A stretch of DNA of 64,000 nucleotides from Lumbricus terrestris (lineage: Eukaryota > Annelida > Clitellata > Crassiclitellata > Lumbricidae), in the NCBI GenBank assembly GCA_949752735.1, contig OX457037.1, forward strand, positions 32,224,966-32,288,965, written 5' to 3'. Below, piece by piece: positions 10,528 through 21,036 of the stretch. Both the position numbers and the translations under genes were made by a program. Position 1 is the stretch's first letter; the number at the start of each line of letters is the position of its first letter. The notes under the pieces were generated by a model that saw only the letters and a list, made by a program, of their open reading frames with translations, made no database searches and was not told the origin of the DNA.

Positions 10528-10883
10528 CAGTGGCGGATCCAGAACGTTTCGAAGGACGGGCACATTTTTTGGTCTTGGGCAAGGACAGATTTCATCCTTA
10601 GTCGCCGGAAAATCTGATGACCTTTTTAAAGTCCAATTCTCACGGAAAATATACCATTTTATCCGCCAAGAAAGTTGATAACCTTTACCAGAAAAACCAT
10701 ACCATTTTCCCCGTCAAAAAGTTGATGACCTTTTTTTAGTCAGCATAGATTACTTTTTTAAAATGGTCTGCCCAACTGATGGTGGGGGGGCACGTCCACT
10801 TTCCACGCCAAAATGGCTGGTGAGAAATAGAGAATTTCTTTAAATGGGGGCCATGGCCGGATTGCCCCCTGGATCCGCCCCTG
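10528..10883. mobile_element. hAT-like MITE, 356 bp, nested in a LINE
   Basis: The termini are CAGTGGCGGATCCAG and CTGGATCCGCCCCTG, inverted repeats of each other with one mismatch. The 8-bp direct repeat CTGTTATC lies on both sides (10520-10527 and 10884-10891). Two internal GATGACCTTTTT-type blocks match other copies. There is no transposase frame. Confidence 0.9.
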
Positions 10884-10985
10884 CTGTTATCTCATGAAGT
10901 ATAGCTATCAGGGCAGATGTAGTGGAGCCCGTCGGACGGAATGCAAATTTAATTGGTCGCTTAGAAAGTTAGAAGTTGTGACATA
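10884..10985 (-). pseudogene. Decayed LINE copy, RT finger fragment
   Basis: The minus strand encodes a segment equivalent to FRPTGSTTAALIAIL of the intact LINE (residues 633-647). It is the 5'-most piece of the 9.1-11.0 kb copy and is separated from the rest by the MITE and the degenerate repeat. Confidence 0.7.
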
Positions 10986-11017
10986 GGCGGTGAGGTAAAG
11001 GCGGGATAGCCGAAAGA

Positions 11018-11630
11018 TTAGTGTTTTACTGCTTTTGATAAAGAATATTACAGATGGGGCAATAAATCAATGATTCAATAAACAACAAAAAGTGTCATGT
11101 ACTATTGCAGTAACTTACGCTTTGCGCTTCCTGACGACATGATAAGGAAGGGAACTTGAATAACTTGAAAACAGGAGAAGTCTCTTCAAATCAACAGGAC
11201 CCTAATCTAAAAATATCAGTTTATAGACGAGAGGTTCCGAAATAATATAACGGAATACCAAACTGAAGCCCAATAAGAAATAAATTGAAACTATTTACGA
11301 TTAAATAACAATCCGTTATAATCAACTGATTTTGATCAGATGCGACGGCTATAATAACAAAGAAAAATTTAAGAAATGTACAGTTGAAAACTTGAAATAC
11401 GGATCGAGCCGAACTAAAGGTATGGTGTGACGTCATAAAAATGACGTAAGAGAATTCCTGTTTATCTCAATTTCACGATTTCTGTAGCGCCATACATACT
11501 TATTAGTGGAAGCCGGCTTCATTTGCATAATAGGCCTAAGTGAAAGAATATGATTGTGACTGGTGAGTAAACGATAATATTTATTATTAGTCAGACGATT
11601 GCGCCTAAAGTGTAGATCCAGACTTCAAGG
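11018..11630. repeat. Direct duplication, copy B (partner at 647-1212)
   Basis: Same orientation and order as copy A. The CRE-like pair is conserved: TGACGTCA at 11428-11435 and TGACGTAA at 11442-11449, with the same 6-bp spacing. Copy B has small insertions, for example around 11240-11275, and TAGGCCTA words not present in copy A. Confidence 0.85.
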
Positions 11631-11727
11631 CATGTTCTTCTGCTTTTCATTAATTTCTATCCTAGTCAAATATAGAATTAGGCCTAATGACTTTAAAATA
11701 GCGTGGATAGACCTAGCCTATAACATA

Positions 11728-12717
11728 CAGGGTGGGCCAAAAGTATTTGTTCAACTTTGAAGGCCTATAACTTAGGCAGTTTAGCAAGTATGTGTATGCT
11801 TAATGCATCAAATTAAAGGTATTTCACTCTAGTATTAACTCTAAAAAAGTCGAACTGATACTAGTATAGGTTTTAATTATATGCCCGGAACAGCGCTAGC
11901 TACTATATTTTGCTGTCGTTTGTGACGCAACCTGGCGCCGTTGACAGACGATGATCGCGTTTCGATCTTAAGTTTACGAACTGATAAGGGATCTAATTCG
12001 TTTCAAATGATTGACGAATATTCTAACAGTGGATGGAATAGACAATACCTTGAATTATCTGCTACGGAAAATTGATAAAACAGGACTTTATCGCAAACCA
12101 TGGGAATCGGAGCGCACGGCGCTCACATCCGCTAACATTGCTCGTGTGTCCGCGTACATTTGCAGTCAAGACAATGACCAGGGCAGGCCCTGCATGCAAA
12201 TTCAGCGCAAAACAGGCAGTCTTAGAAGCACTGAATAGCGTATTGGAAAAGATTATAGACGTAAAGTTAAAGTAATTTGTCGACGAGAAGTCCCGCGAAC
12301 TCTCCATGCAGCTCTTACGAAAAGAAACGGCTGGCAGCGTGAGCGTGCAAGCGTCTGAAGCAGCGCATGGCAGTGCACGGCTGTTGGCAAAATTGAAAGG
12401 ACGTGGTTTTCCGATTAGAAGATATTCATGGTAGGGACCCTACAAACACCCAAAATGATCGTGTCTACGCGCGTTTTAGCAAAAAACGATAGAATTTCCC
12501 GGGGAAACGGCGTCATAATGCGTCAGCAATGACAAAAAATGGTAGCTAGCGCTGTTCCTAGTATATAATTAAATCCTAAACTAGTATCAGTTCGACTTTT
12601 TTAGAGTTAATACTAGAGTGAAATACCTTTAATTTGATGCATTAAGCATATACTTACTTGCTAAACTGCCTAAGTTATAGGCCTTCAAAGTTGAACAAAT
12701 ACTTTTGGCCCACCCTG
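11728..12717. mobile_element. Internally deleted mariner-like element, copy 1
   Basis: The element is bounded by TA dinucleotides (11726-11727 and 12718-12719) and by inverted repeats beginning CAGGGTGGGCCAAAAGTA; the terminal repeats extend about 190 bp inward. The interior keeps broken pieces of a mariner-type transposase: a helix-turn-helix segment (LLRKIDKTG, then NIARVSAYICSQD, about 12055-12235) and, after frame changes and an apparent deletion, NTQNDRVYAR-like sequence near 12450 that corresponds to the region after the first catalytic aspartate. No functional transposase remains, so it would need help in trans. The outer 76 bp at each end differ from those of copy 2. Confidence 0.9.
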
Positions 12718-12719
12718 TA

Positions 12720-13325
12720 TATACGTCTACAAGTTCAGTAGGCCTAGCTGGCGTCAGAGGCATAGAGTTCTTCGGCAGGTCGAAGAAATATGCCCTAAAA
12801 TCATGGCTAAAATGCAAAGATAAATCGTATTAAGAATTGAAACGAATTTTGGCAGGTCATAGCTCTAAGGCAGGTCAGAAGTAGCCTAAAATAGGCAGGT
12901 CAAATGACCTGCCGCGATCTTTGGATGAACTGGAAAATTATGGAAAGAATGGCAGTAGACAATTGTAGAGAAGAAAATTTACAGAGTTCAAAGTTAAACA
13001 ATCCAGTAGACCTAGACCTAGGCTATATCAAAACGCAGACTAAATATAGCCTAATGAAGATTATATCCGAGTTGGCTTCATTTCATCCGGAAAAGCAGCT
13101 CGCTTTCGTATTATTTGCTAAATATGTTCATTCATCGCATAGTGATGTTAGTCAATTAAAAGTCTGCTTTAGCCTATAATTTTATGGAACTGTTGCTTTC
13201 GGTTTTGTAAGTTCAATAAATTTTAAGTTGACATTGGTGTTCCGCAATAAAAATTTGCTCTGCTGGGTGTGTCGGAAGTTTGAAACGTTTGCGAGACACT
13301 GTCTTGGGTAACGCACTTTTCTATT
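12720..13325. other. Non-coding spacer with AGGTCA palindrome
   Basis: No gene is seen. GGCAGGTCAAATGACCTGCC at 12894-12913 is a perfect palindrome, and further GGCAGGTC words occur at 12850-12885. A related palindrome occurs near 58.3 and 59.9 kb. Confidence 0.55.
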
Positions 13326-13400
13326 GTGGGGCGCGGTGGTGCGGGCCATGGTGAAGTTCGGCGCTTTGGAGCCAAAGGGTTCCAGGTTCGAATCCAGAGT
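13326..13400 (+). mobile_element. SINE-A, tRNA-related head only
   Basis: GTGGGGCGCGGTGGTG at the start and GGTTCGAATCC (13385-13395, a pol III B box) match the head of the full SINE-A at 14076. The body and tail are missing; the head runs into a GAGTTCTA-rich repeat. Confidence 0.75.
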
Positions 13401-13429
13401 TTTAAAAGTTCCATGACTTCTATTATTTA

Positions 13430-13635
13430 TGCGAGTTCTGTTAATTCCGCGAGTTCTACGAGTTCTCTGAGTTAGGCTATGTGAGTTTCTACGAGTTCTA
13501 TGAACTCTATTAGTTTTTTGAGTTCTTCGAGTTCTGTATGCGTTCTATTAGCTATGCGAGTTATAGGAGTTCTATGAATTTAAAGAGTTCCACTATAGGC
13601 TAGTTCTATTAGTTTTGCGAGTTCTATTGTCATGC
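13430..13635 (+). repeat. Degenerate GAGTTCTAT minisatellite
   Basis: Short units such as GCGAGTTCTATTAG and GAGTTCTATGA recur with variable spacing of about 9-20 bp. Confidence 0.75.
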
Positions 13636-13639
13636 AGGT

Positions 13640-14004
13640 CTTTTGACAATAAAATCCATCTGTTCAAACTTGCTTACCTTCTGTCACCGAATACTTTTGA
13701 CTTCTTCTGACGATCTGACATATTATTATCGGATCATCGACTGCTCAAACGCTTCAGCGGATTATTGATCGAAGCTTTGTTCATTGAGTCGGCCAAACAA
13801 TGGATGCAATTATTAGAAAGGGTAATGATAGTAATTCTGTCGTTTGTTCACCAGAGCCCGACGTCGTTCCATGGGACTTTAGGACCCGAAGAACGAATGC
13901 AACGGTCCGGAACAAATTCCTCTTTTTGGGCATAACAGTGAAGCGGTAGGCCCTATATTATTGCAGAGGTCGACAGGTTCACTTGTAAAACCGGTAACTA
14001 ATAA
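13640..14004. other. Spacer, no gene seen
   Basis: No coding, repeat or RNA signal that I can name. Confidence 0.4.
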
Positions 14005-14075
14005 AAAAAAAAAAGACGTACAGAGAGACGGACAGAAAAACGAACAGACAGACGGACAGAGATAGAGAGACAGAT
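14005..14075 (+). repeat. (GACA)n-type simple repeat
   Basis: Degenerate ACAGACAGA units flank the SINE on its 5' side. A similar tract continues at 14306-14520 on its 3' side, so the SINE inserted into, or carried, this repeat. Confidence 0.75.
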
Positions 14076-14305
14076 GTGGGGCGCGGTGGTGTAGTGGGTA
14101 TGCTCGTCGTCTTGCAGCCGAAGGGTTGCAGGTTCGAATCCACCTCAAGTCAACGCGTAGGGACCTTGGCCCACCTTGGGCAAGTCCTTCACTCGCAATT
14201 GCTCAGCGCTTCGGCGTGAAACTTCGATGCAGTGTCCGCTCTGCAGTCGGGAGCGCCTCTGAGTAGGGAGATTGAAGGGGCGGTATAAAAAGCGCACATA
14301 CAAAC
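14076..14305 (+). mobile_element. SINE-A, full-length tRNA-derived SINE
   Basis: The head starts GTGGGGCGCGGTGGTG, contains an A-box-like TGGTGTAGTGGG and a perfect B box GGTTCGAATCC at 14131-14141. The body includes AAGTCCTTCACTCGCAA and TTCGGCGTGAAAC. The tail GGGAGCGCCTCTGAGTAGG plus GGGCGGTATAAAAAGCGC resembles LINE 3' ends elsewhere in the window. A pol III transcript mobilised by a LINE is the expected mode of spread. The element is not a tRNA gene because no cloverleaf can be closed. Confidence 0.88.
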
Positions 14306-14520
14306 CGTACAGACAGATTAGAGACAGGCAGACTACAGATAGACGGCAAACAGACAGACCCACAGAAAAACGGACAGACTGACGCGCAGACATGCAGATA
14401 AACGTACAGACAGATGCAATAGCACAACACAAGACCCACACACACAAACGCAAAGACGCACACACAGATACACAGAGCCAGATATACATACACGCGCACA
14501 GACCCGCCGCAGACCAACAC
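14306..14520 (+). repeat. (GACA/CACA)n simple repeat
   Basis: Degenerate CAGACAGA units grade into CACACA. The long minus-strand frames over it are repeat artefacts. Confidence 0.85.
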
Positions 14521-14524
14521 ACGT

Positions 14525-15413
14525 GCGAAGAGTACGGGAGATAATGACGATCAGGTCGTCTGCCAAGGACTCACTGACAGTTGACTGACAGATGATCCAT
14601 TGCTGCAAAGAATCATCAAAGGTAAACCGTTATGGCACACGTGGCCATCTGGCGAATGGGACCATAGCAACCGCAAGCCGACTCATTGGGGTTCAGACCA
14701 CTTACAGTTAGTAGGCCTACTCATCTTTTTTAAAATCCGTACGAACCTTAGACGACCTCATATTTTTGCAGGAGGGACCAAACACGATGGTCACGGTTAA
14801 ATTTTTACTAGAGCTTCAAAAATTAAAAGCAGGGAATTCTGAGAACACGTGCTTCTTCATAGAAGTTTCTAGATGTAAATTTATCAGTTTCATTTTGTGT
14901 ACCTTTAGTAGGCTATCACTAGTGTCATGAGCCGAAGAATTTTGTTAAAGAACGAAAAAATTGTAGATGAAAACAAGTGCCAATTTTCTATGGGGGCCAA
15001 GTGAACCTCCCTACCTGCGGACGCCCATAGACGACCTAATTTCTTTAGACTAGTTCAAACATAATGAGATCTAAGGGACATCATTGATGAGGGGAGTTGA
15101 AATTGCTATACAAGTATTCAGATAGTCTGAAAGATGAATGTGCCACCGACACCTCATAGGTTTTTCTTTCATAAACCGTTGTTCTTTCGCACAGCAGGCT
15201 TGCATTCTTTCAACATGGGTCGTCGAAATCGCCAGCCATTAGCCTATAGGCCCTAATACAATAATTCAAAGTGAGTCCCGCAAGTGCATTTACTGGCAGA
15301 ATGGGTTAGGTTTCTATAAGCAGTCATCATCGATTCGTCGAAAAGTCAATGGAAGTCAGGCCTTTTTCAAGTGCATACCAGAAGAATTTGCGCTATAGAA
15401 ATTAGTCTAAAGC
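14525..15413. other. Spacer, no gene seen
   Basis: Mixed-composition sequence with no recognised coding or transposon signal. Confidence 0.4.

Positions 15414-15449
<36 letters not shown>
15414..15449. repeat. (TA)n microsatellite
   Basis: About 18 TA units. Confidence 0.95.
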
Positions 15450-15451
<2 letters not shown>

Positions 15452-15583
15452 GCTATCCACAGGTGGCCTGAAAACGAGACGATCGCAATGTACTAGACAT
15501 TTATTCGTTTACTTTACAGACAGTAATAATTATATCCTTTATTTTCATGGCATGCCGTGCCTCATCAATCGACATGCCTTCCA

Positions 15584-15653
15584 GGGTCGTCCATAAAAAT
15601 CGTCTGCGGGCGCCGCAGTTGCCATATAAAGCGACGTCATTTATGGACGACCC
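15584..15653. repeat. Short inverted repeat, possible MITE
   Basis: GGGTCGTCCATAAA at 15584-15597 is exactly complementary to TTTATGGACGACCC at 15640-15653. The 42-bp centre contains CTGCGGGCGCCGCAG, itself palindromic. No clear target duplication was seen. Confidence 0.65.
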
Positions 15654-15659
15654 CCGGCA

Positions 15660-18248
15660 GGTATTGTGCCTCACCTGGACTAAACAACACAAACGACTAA
15701 TACAACAGAACTGTGCATAGCAATCAAAGGCATGGCAGTCAGCGCACTATTAGTTGGCGCTATATAAGGTCGGTTGAACCAACGCCCTGAGTGGGGGTGG
15801 GGGGTGGGCTGTGATCAGATGCTACTACGATTGCTAGCAGAGAATTGATATCATGAAGAAAACAGATTCAGTGCCTTCAGACTTAGCGAATAGGTCAGGT
15901 CACAACTAGGCCAAGTTAATGGTGTCAGGTCAGTGGGCCATGGTCATAATTAGGTAAAGCACGTGCCGTTAGTTAACCAGCGCGGCTTCATATCGTTAGT
16001 AAAGACTTCACAATGATAATAACGCCAGCTATAACCAGGTATAGGAACAGAGCGACCGCGTGCAGAGTGTCATTTGAGATTCTTGGCCGCTGTGTTGATG
16101 GAAGAGAAAGGTGACTGAAGCGGTGCATCTTCTGGACCACTGAATGGTTGGACAGGACAGGTTTTTCCTTCATCCGTTGCGAATTGCGTCCTGGATGCGT
16201 GACAGCCGCCATTTGCACTTTAACGTCGCACGTGTAAGCTATAGAACTGACTGGGGAGCCAGTACAGTTCGTCGTTAAGAAGGTCATTAGCAACGATTTC
16301 GACATTTGTCACAGTCGCGTTGATTGGGTCTCGCAGGAAAATGCGAAAGAGTCACGGGTTGATGGAGGCGGGGTGGGAGGTTGATCACAGATGTGACATG
16401 TAGCTTTCTGATGTAAGCTACAGGTTCAATAGCAAGTAGTGGATGAATGGGCTTGTAAGTTGTAAGCACAGATTGCTAAACGTGGGGCATGTCTGGATGT
16501 GTAGACTTGATTGCATCACATGTTGGAAGGGGCTATGGAACAGATTGGAGTTATCATGCAGAGGGATAAAGTCACTGGGTGATTTGCTGGATTGGCGTTG
16601 GAGTGGCGAGGTCGGTTACAACGGTGCAGCTACCAAAGTAGCGATACAAAAGCAATCAGCTGTATTTGGGGGTTTGCTCAAGAGGGTGGCTAAACAGCGT
16701 CAGAATAACAACTAACAAAACCATAATTGTCCACAATATCGCGGTAACGTAACTAAAACAGTTACGTAACGTAACGGCAACACTTTCGCAACAACAACGA
16801 CAGCGTTAACCTGTAACACTGCGAAAGTAAACTATAGAAATATCGTAACGCTCTATGACAATTACGTTACGACGGAATTACGTGCTGACCTATACGGCGT
16901 AACCAGCCTGCTACGTTACTTGACGAATTAATGGCAGCTCTGCAAAAACAGCGAACTATCGAGCAACGGCATGAAACCAATTTTCGGTAACTCAAAGAAG
17001 TTAAGAACGAAACCTTTTTGCTGTGGACCATGATACTACACACATCACAATAATTTCTAACTCCAAACACGGTAAATCAATCAATCGTGGTCTACGTGGC
17101 GCCATCATGGGATGGAAAGAGCAATTGGAAAAGCTTTGATCACCCACACACAGCAGTAGGCCTAAGCCAGGAGTTGAATCGGTAGAATCAAGCCGAGATA
17201 CCTGCTTTCAAGGTGCGATAAGTTTGCGCAATACAAGTGACTAGCGCCCGTATGCTGTGCAACAAGGGCATTCTAAAATGCTCAGATGCACCAGCGCAGT
17301 CAAAGCTGGTACCCGGTTCGATTCTCACAGAAGTTATAGGCAACAACTCCGTTACCACGTAACTTTCCGATTCAACGTGAACCAGCGCGACATTCATTGT
17401 TTTCCACCCGGATTGCATAGACGCAGAGTGCGTACTCCATCCCCACTGCCAAGTGCCAACCACCTTCCACCAATGTCTCCACCATGCATCCACCCATTCG
17501 CCCCTCTTGGAAGACACAAACTTCGACTGCACCAGCCACGTATAGCCTACACTGCAAACTCTAACCAATGCCATTCTCCAATTGGCCGACTGCAATCGGC
17601 GTTAAACGCGCTCTAGAAATTAAAAGCAGAATACAGCACAACATCCAAGCATGTCACAACGTCATGTAAACACACAGTGTATGGTCTGATGTCAATACAA
17701 TAATTAATTATTATTGTAATTATAAAAAGCAAATGTCTATCTTGTGATTTTGTGCTGTGTTCGGTCGAGAACGTTTCTCCAAATCTAACAACACAAACAT
17801 TTCGAAAGAACAGAAGGTTCTAAAAGCTAGGCCTATTTATTTACCTTAATACAGGTTTTGACTTAGATGAACGTTAGGCTACAACGGCAGCTTTTACCAA
17901 ACAAACATCCACTAAAATCTGCGCTGATTCGTTAATAAAATTCACAACATAACTGGATGAAATCAAACATCTGCGACGCAAATTCTTAGAAAAGAAAGCA
18001 ACAATGATAAAACACAGCAAGGCGTCGTGGATATGAACTTTTATGAAGAGATAAAAGCCGCGTGCTATTTTAAATAGGCCAGGCCTAACTCAGAACTTCA
18101 AGAGTGCTACGACAGTTGAAACGCATGTCACATCCAAGGCATAACGAAAAACCAAAACCAATGCGATGAATTATTTTCCAGTGGAAGATTGACCCTGAAC
18201 AATTGCACGCAGTGCATACTTATACAGACACCTAGCAGCTTGACATGT
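15660..18248. other. Long spacer, no gene recognised
   Basis: Several frames of 60-135 codons occur, but none has a recognisable domain or convincing codon bias. A GTTACGTAACGTAAC-rich patch lies near 16740-16790. A plus-strand AATAAA-like word and AT-rich patches occur near 17700. Confidence 0.4.
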
Positions 18249-18256
18249 CTGCTTAT

Positions 18257-18514
18257 CAGTGACGTAGCCAGGAATTTATGATGGGCGGGGGGTTTATGGC
18301 CTGGCCGGATGCCTTTCCTGATACCAACCCAACAGTATTGCAGTAAATAAAAAGGGAATAAAGTAACAAAGGGAATAAAGTAAGAAAAACAATTGTTACT
18401 ACAAGCAATTGTTTTTTTCTTCTTATTTAAGTGGATAGATCTAAATAACCTTTAAAAACTTTTCCCTAAGCTAATGGGGTTTAACCCCCCGAAACCCCCT
18501 TGGCTACGCTACTG
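18257..18514. mobile_element. hAT-like MITE, 258 bp
   Basis: The termini are CAGTGACGTAGCCAGG and TGGCTACGCTACTG, imperfect inverted repeats. The perfect 8-bp direct repeat CTGCTTAT flanks it at 18249-18256 and 18515-18522. Its interior G-runs and C-runs (GGGGGGTTTATGGCC, AACCCCCCGAAACCCCC) match the 193-356 copy. Confidence 0.9.
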
Positions 18515-18522
18515 CTGCTTAT

Positions 18523-20690
18523 AATTATCGGGAGCACGTTTAGGCTAACCGCGTCATTGTCGTTCTCGTGTGGTGACGTTCAACATCTCCGCTATGACAC
18601 ACGCCTGATGATGGCCGCATTCGGTTCACTGAAAGTTACTCAATGCTTGCACATCGTGAGAGCAGTGAAGACGCCTAACTCGATGAATAACAAGTGAGGA
18701 GCTATTACAGGCAAGATATTATTGGTTCAACCGTCTCAAGTTTATACTTAAAGTCTTGCCACGGGCTCGTGTGCCTTTAGTCCACATAATCTTAGGCTAG
18801 ATTATGTCTAAACTCTACGTTTAGTCCAGTCTTGTCTATCGACTCGTGAGGGTCTTTCGGAAGTGTGTTTTCAAGGGCCATCATCTTCCCTATCAGCTAC
18901 GGGCGAAACTTGTCAATACCGACGAGATTATAGCCTAGGTTATAGCCTACGCACACAACCTTCGCCTCTCTTCTTAAACCGCCCAGTAAGTAAACAAACC
19001 GAATTTAAATTTTGCGCCAAAGCACCGACAGAAAGGTGTTGAAATTCATGAAAAACTGAACAGAACCAAAATCGTCTGTAAGCTTCAGAACAAGGACGAT
19101 TATTTAAAATACGGTAAAGCGAACTATCTAAAGAAAGCGAGCAGACAATCCTATTGTATAATATCAGTCGAAAGTTTGGACAATCCGCAACAATAACAAT
19201 AATAATAATTATAGAGTCATTGACTGATTGGCGAACAATTTAATACGTAAACGAACAGCTCAATACGATGATGATGATGATGACGATGATGATGACGAAA
19301 AAGAGGTCCGACATAATGTATATATATGTATATATACACATACAGATAGTCCATAAAAAATAAAACACGCAAGTGCAATTGCACAGAATCCTGGCGTTAA
19401 GCACATGAACCTGACCTGGGAAATTGCGTTTACAATGAAATTCGTACCAACTCTTTTAACGTTCTGGAATGTTGTGTATAATAATAGCCCGCGTTGCAGC
19501 GTGCACCTTATCTGCTTGAGAAGAGGATTGTTGTAAACAAAGAAAATGCTTTGTACCCACAGCATGTACACCAAACACCGGTTAAGTTTTGATAGACCTA
19601 CTTGAGGTGGACGCCAGGTCATTGATTAGTGAATCAAGACTAGGTTGCTTAATTAAATAACGTTGGCAGAACGATTGCAAATGGGAGGACGATACATAGG
19701 ATAAATGCATTCTATTCAAACAAAGCTGGCCATACTCTCACACTCCGGATTAAGACTTTTGATTTTTAGCTGCATGTGATCCTAATCCGCTGTTAAGATG
19801 ATGGTAGATATAGCCTACTCTTGCAACCAAACGTGAGCTGAGCACGCCCTCCCATTCTCTTGGTCACCCTCTGCCCAAAGCTGCTCTTAGTTAACAAAAA
19901 AACACTCAAATATGCATAAAAACCACATTTACAACAATTTTGATTGCATTCTTTGAATTGCACATCAAGCTCAAAACGCCTCATCCATAAAATGCTTTCT
20001 GTTTCTCTCGCTGTAGCCTACTGACAACAGTACGCTACAGCGGGTATAGGCTAGCCTATTTCCTTGCCCAATCTGCCTAATCTTTGCCTATTCTCGTTCC
20101 ATCGAAGTTAATTTTACTTTTCAGATTTATCAATTCACTATCAATTCACTTTTTGTACAATCTGGTGGTTAATTTTGTTATTAGCCTACCAGCACATGTG
20201 CAATTTTCCCCTATAGGCCTAGCAGCCTATTTAGGCTAAGCCTGGTCTTTCCAAATTTCAAACCAACTTACCCTCAACATTGAAAGGCAACTGGTTAATC
20301 ATAGTAGGCCTATTGTTCCTTCATGTTATGCCAATAACCCCACTCTTACTTTTCAACAGGTTCTGTAGGCCCCCTACGTTAAGAACAAAAGTTCCATCAG
20401 CTTAGCATAGGCTTTGGCTATAGCCTAACTTTTGCTTAGGCCTACTAGTCTGGTAGACCCAGTAGTGCAGAAAGGCAGAATTTGACTGTAATTTTGCAAC
20501 CGACTACTAACCCATCGCCCCTTCAATAAACCTAGCTTTTTCGGTTTCGCTGGCAAAGTCGCGTGGTCCAATTTTGTTTTTCTCCGACGCGTTTCTTCTC
20601 GTTCATTTCGCGACAAACCTGATTCCCGTTGCATTAGACACACGTGTAATTACGAAGTCCCTCTAAGGTGACCGCTTACTATTTCTCGTC
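18523..20690. other. Spacer, no gene recognised
   Basis: No exon is recognised. It holds (AAT)n near 19195-19210, a (GAT)n patch at 19266-19295, and many TAGGCCTA and AGCCTA words between 20020 and 20450. Part may be the 3' flank of the zinc-finger gene. Confidence 0.4.
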
Positions 20691-20707
20691 CGTTTGGCGT
20701 ATGGTGT

Positions 20708-20713
20708 TTTATT
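20708..20713 (-). terminator. Candidate poly(A) signal for the zinc-finger gene
   Basis: TTTATT on the plus strand gives AATAAA on the minus strand, about 325 bp downstream of the zinc-finger stop codon. I saw no closer one. Its use is not shown by the sequence. Confidence 0.35.
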
Positions 20714-21036
20714 CAAAAGACGACGCATCTTTGAAATCCGCTGCATCGCGTCCCCGCCAGATGAAATGCGCAACATAATTACCGCCAGATCGGGTTGCCG
20801 TATCCGAAGCTGCATTATTCATTCGACGCGAGCGACCAATCACAGGGTCGCACGCGTCGGCGTCGGGTTGGCCTCGTGAGAAGAAGACGTCGTTTTGTAA
20901 TGGCGGTTGGGTGTTCCACTCTGACGGCAGAAAAGATATGAAATTTAATACTATAGAAAGATGAGGTGATTATATCCCTTCGCGTCCAGGTGTGTGTATG
21001 TGTGTGCTGCTGGTGCTTCTTCTTTCGTATGACTTT

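Noticed and set aside
14076..14150. tRNA gene suggested by a perfect B box
   Set aside because: The A and B boxes are present but acceptor and anticodon stems do not close, and the same sequence recurs with a SINE body and LINE-like tail.
17188..17616. Overlapping frames of 119-135 codons
   Set aside because: Both strands are open over the same stretch, with no domain, splice signals or codon bias that I can support.
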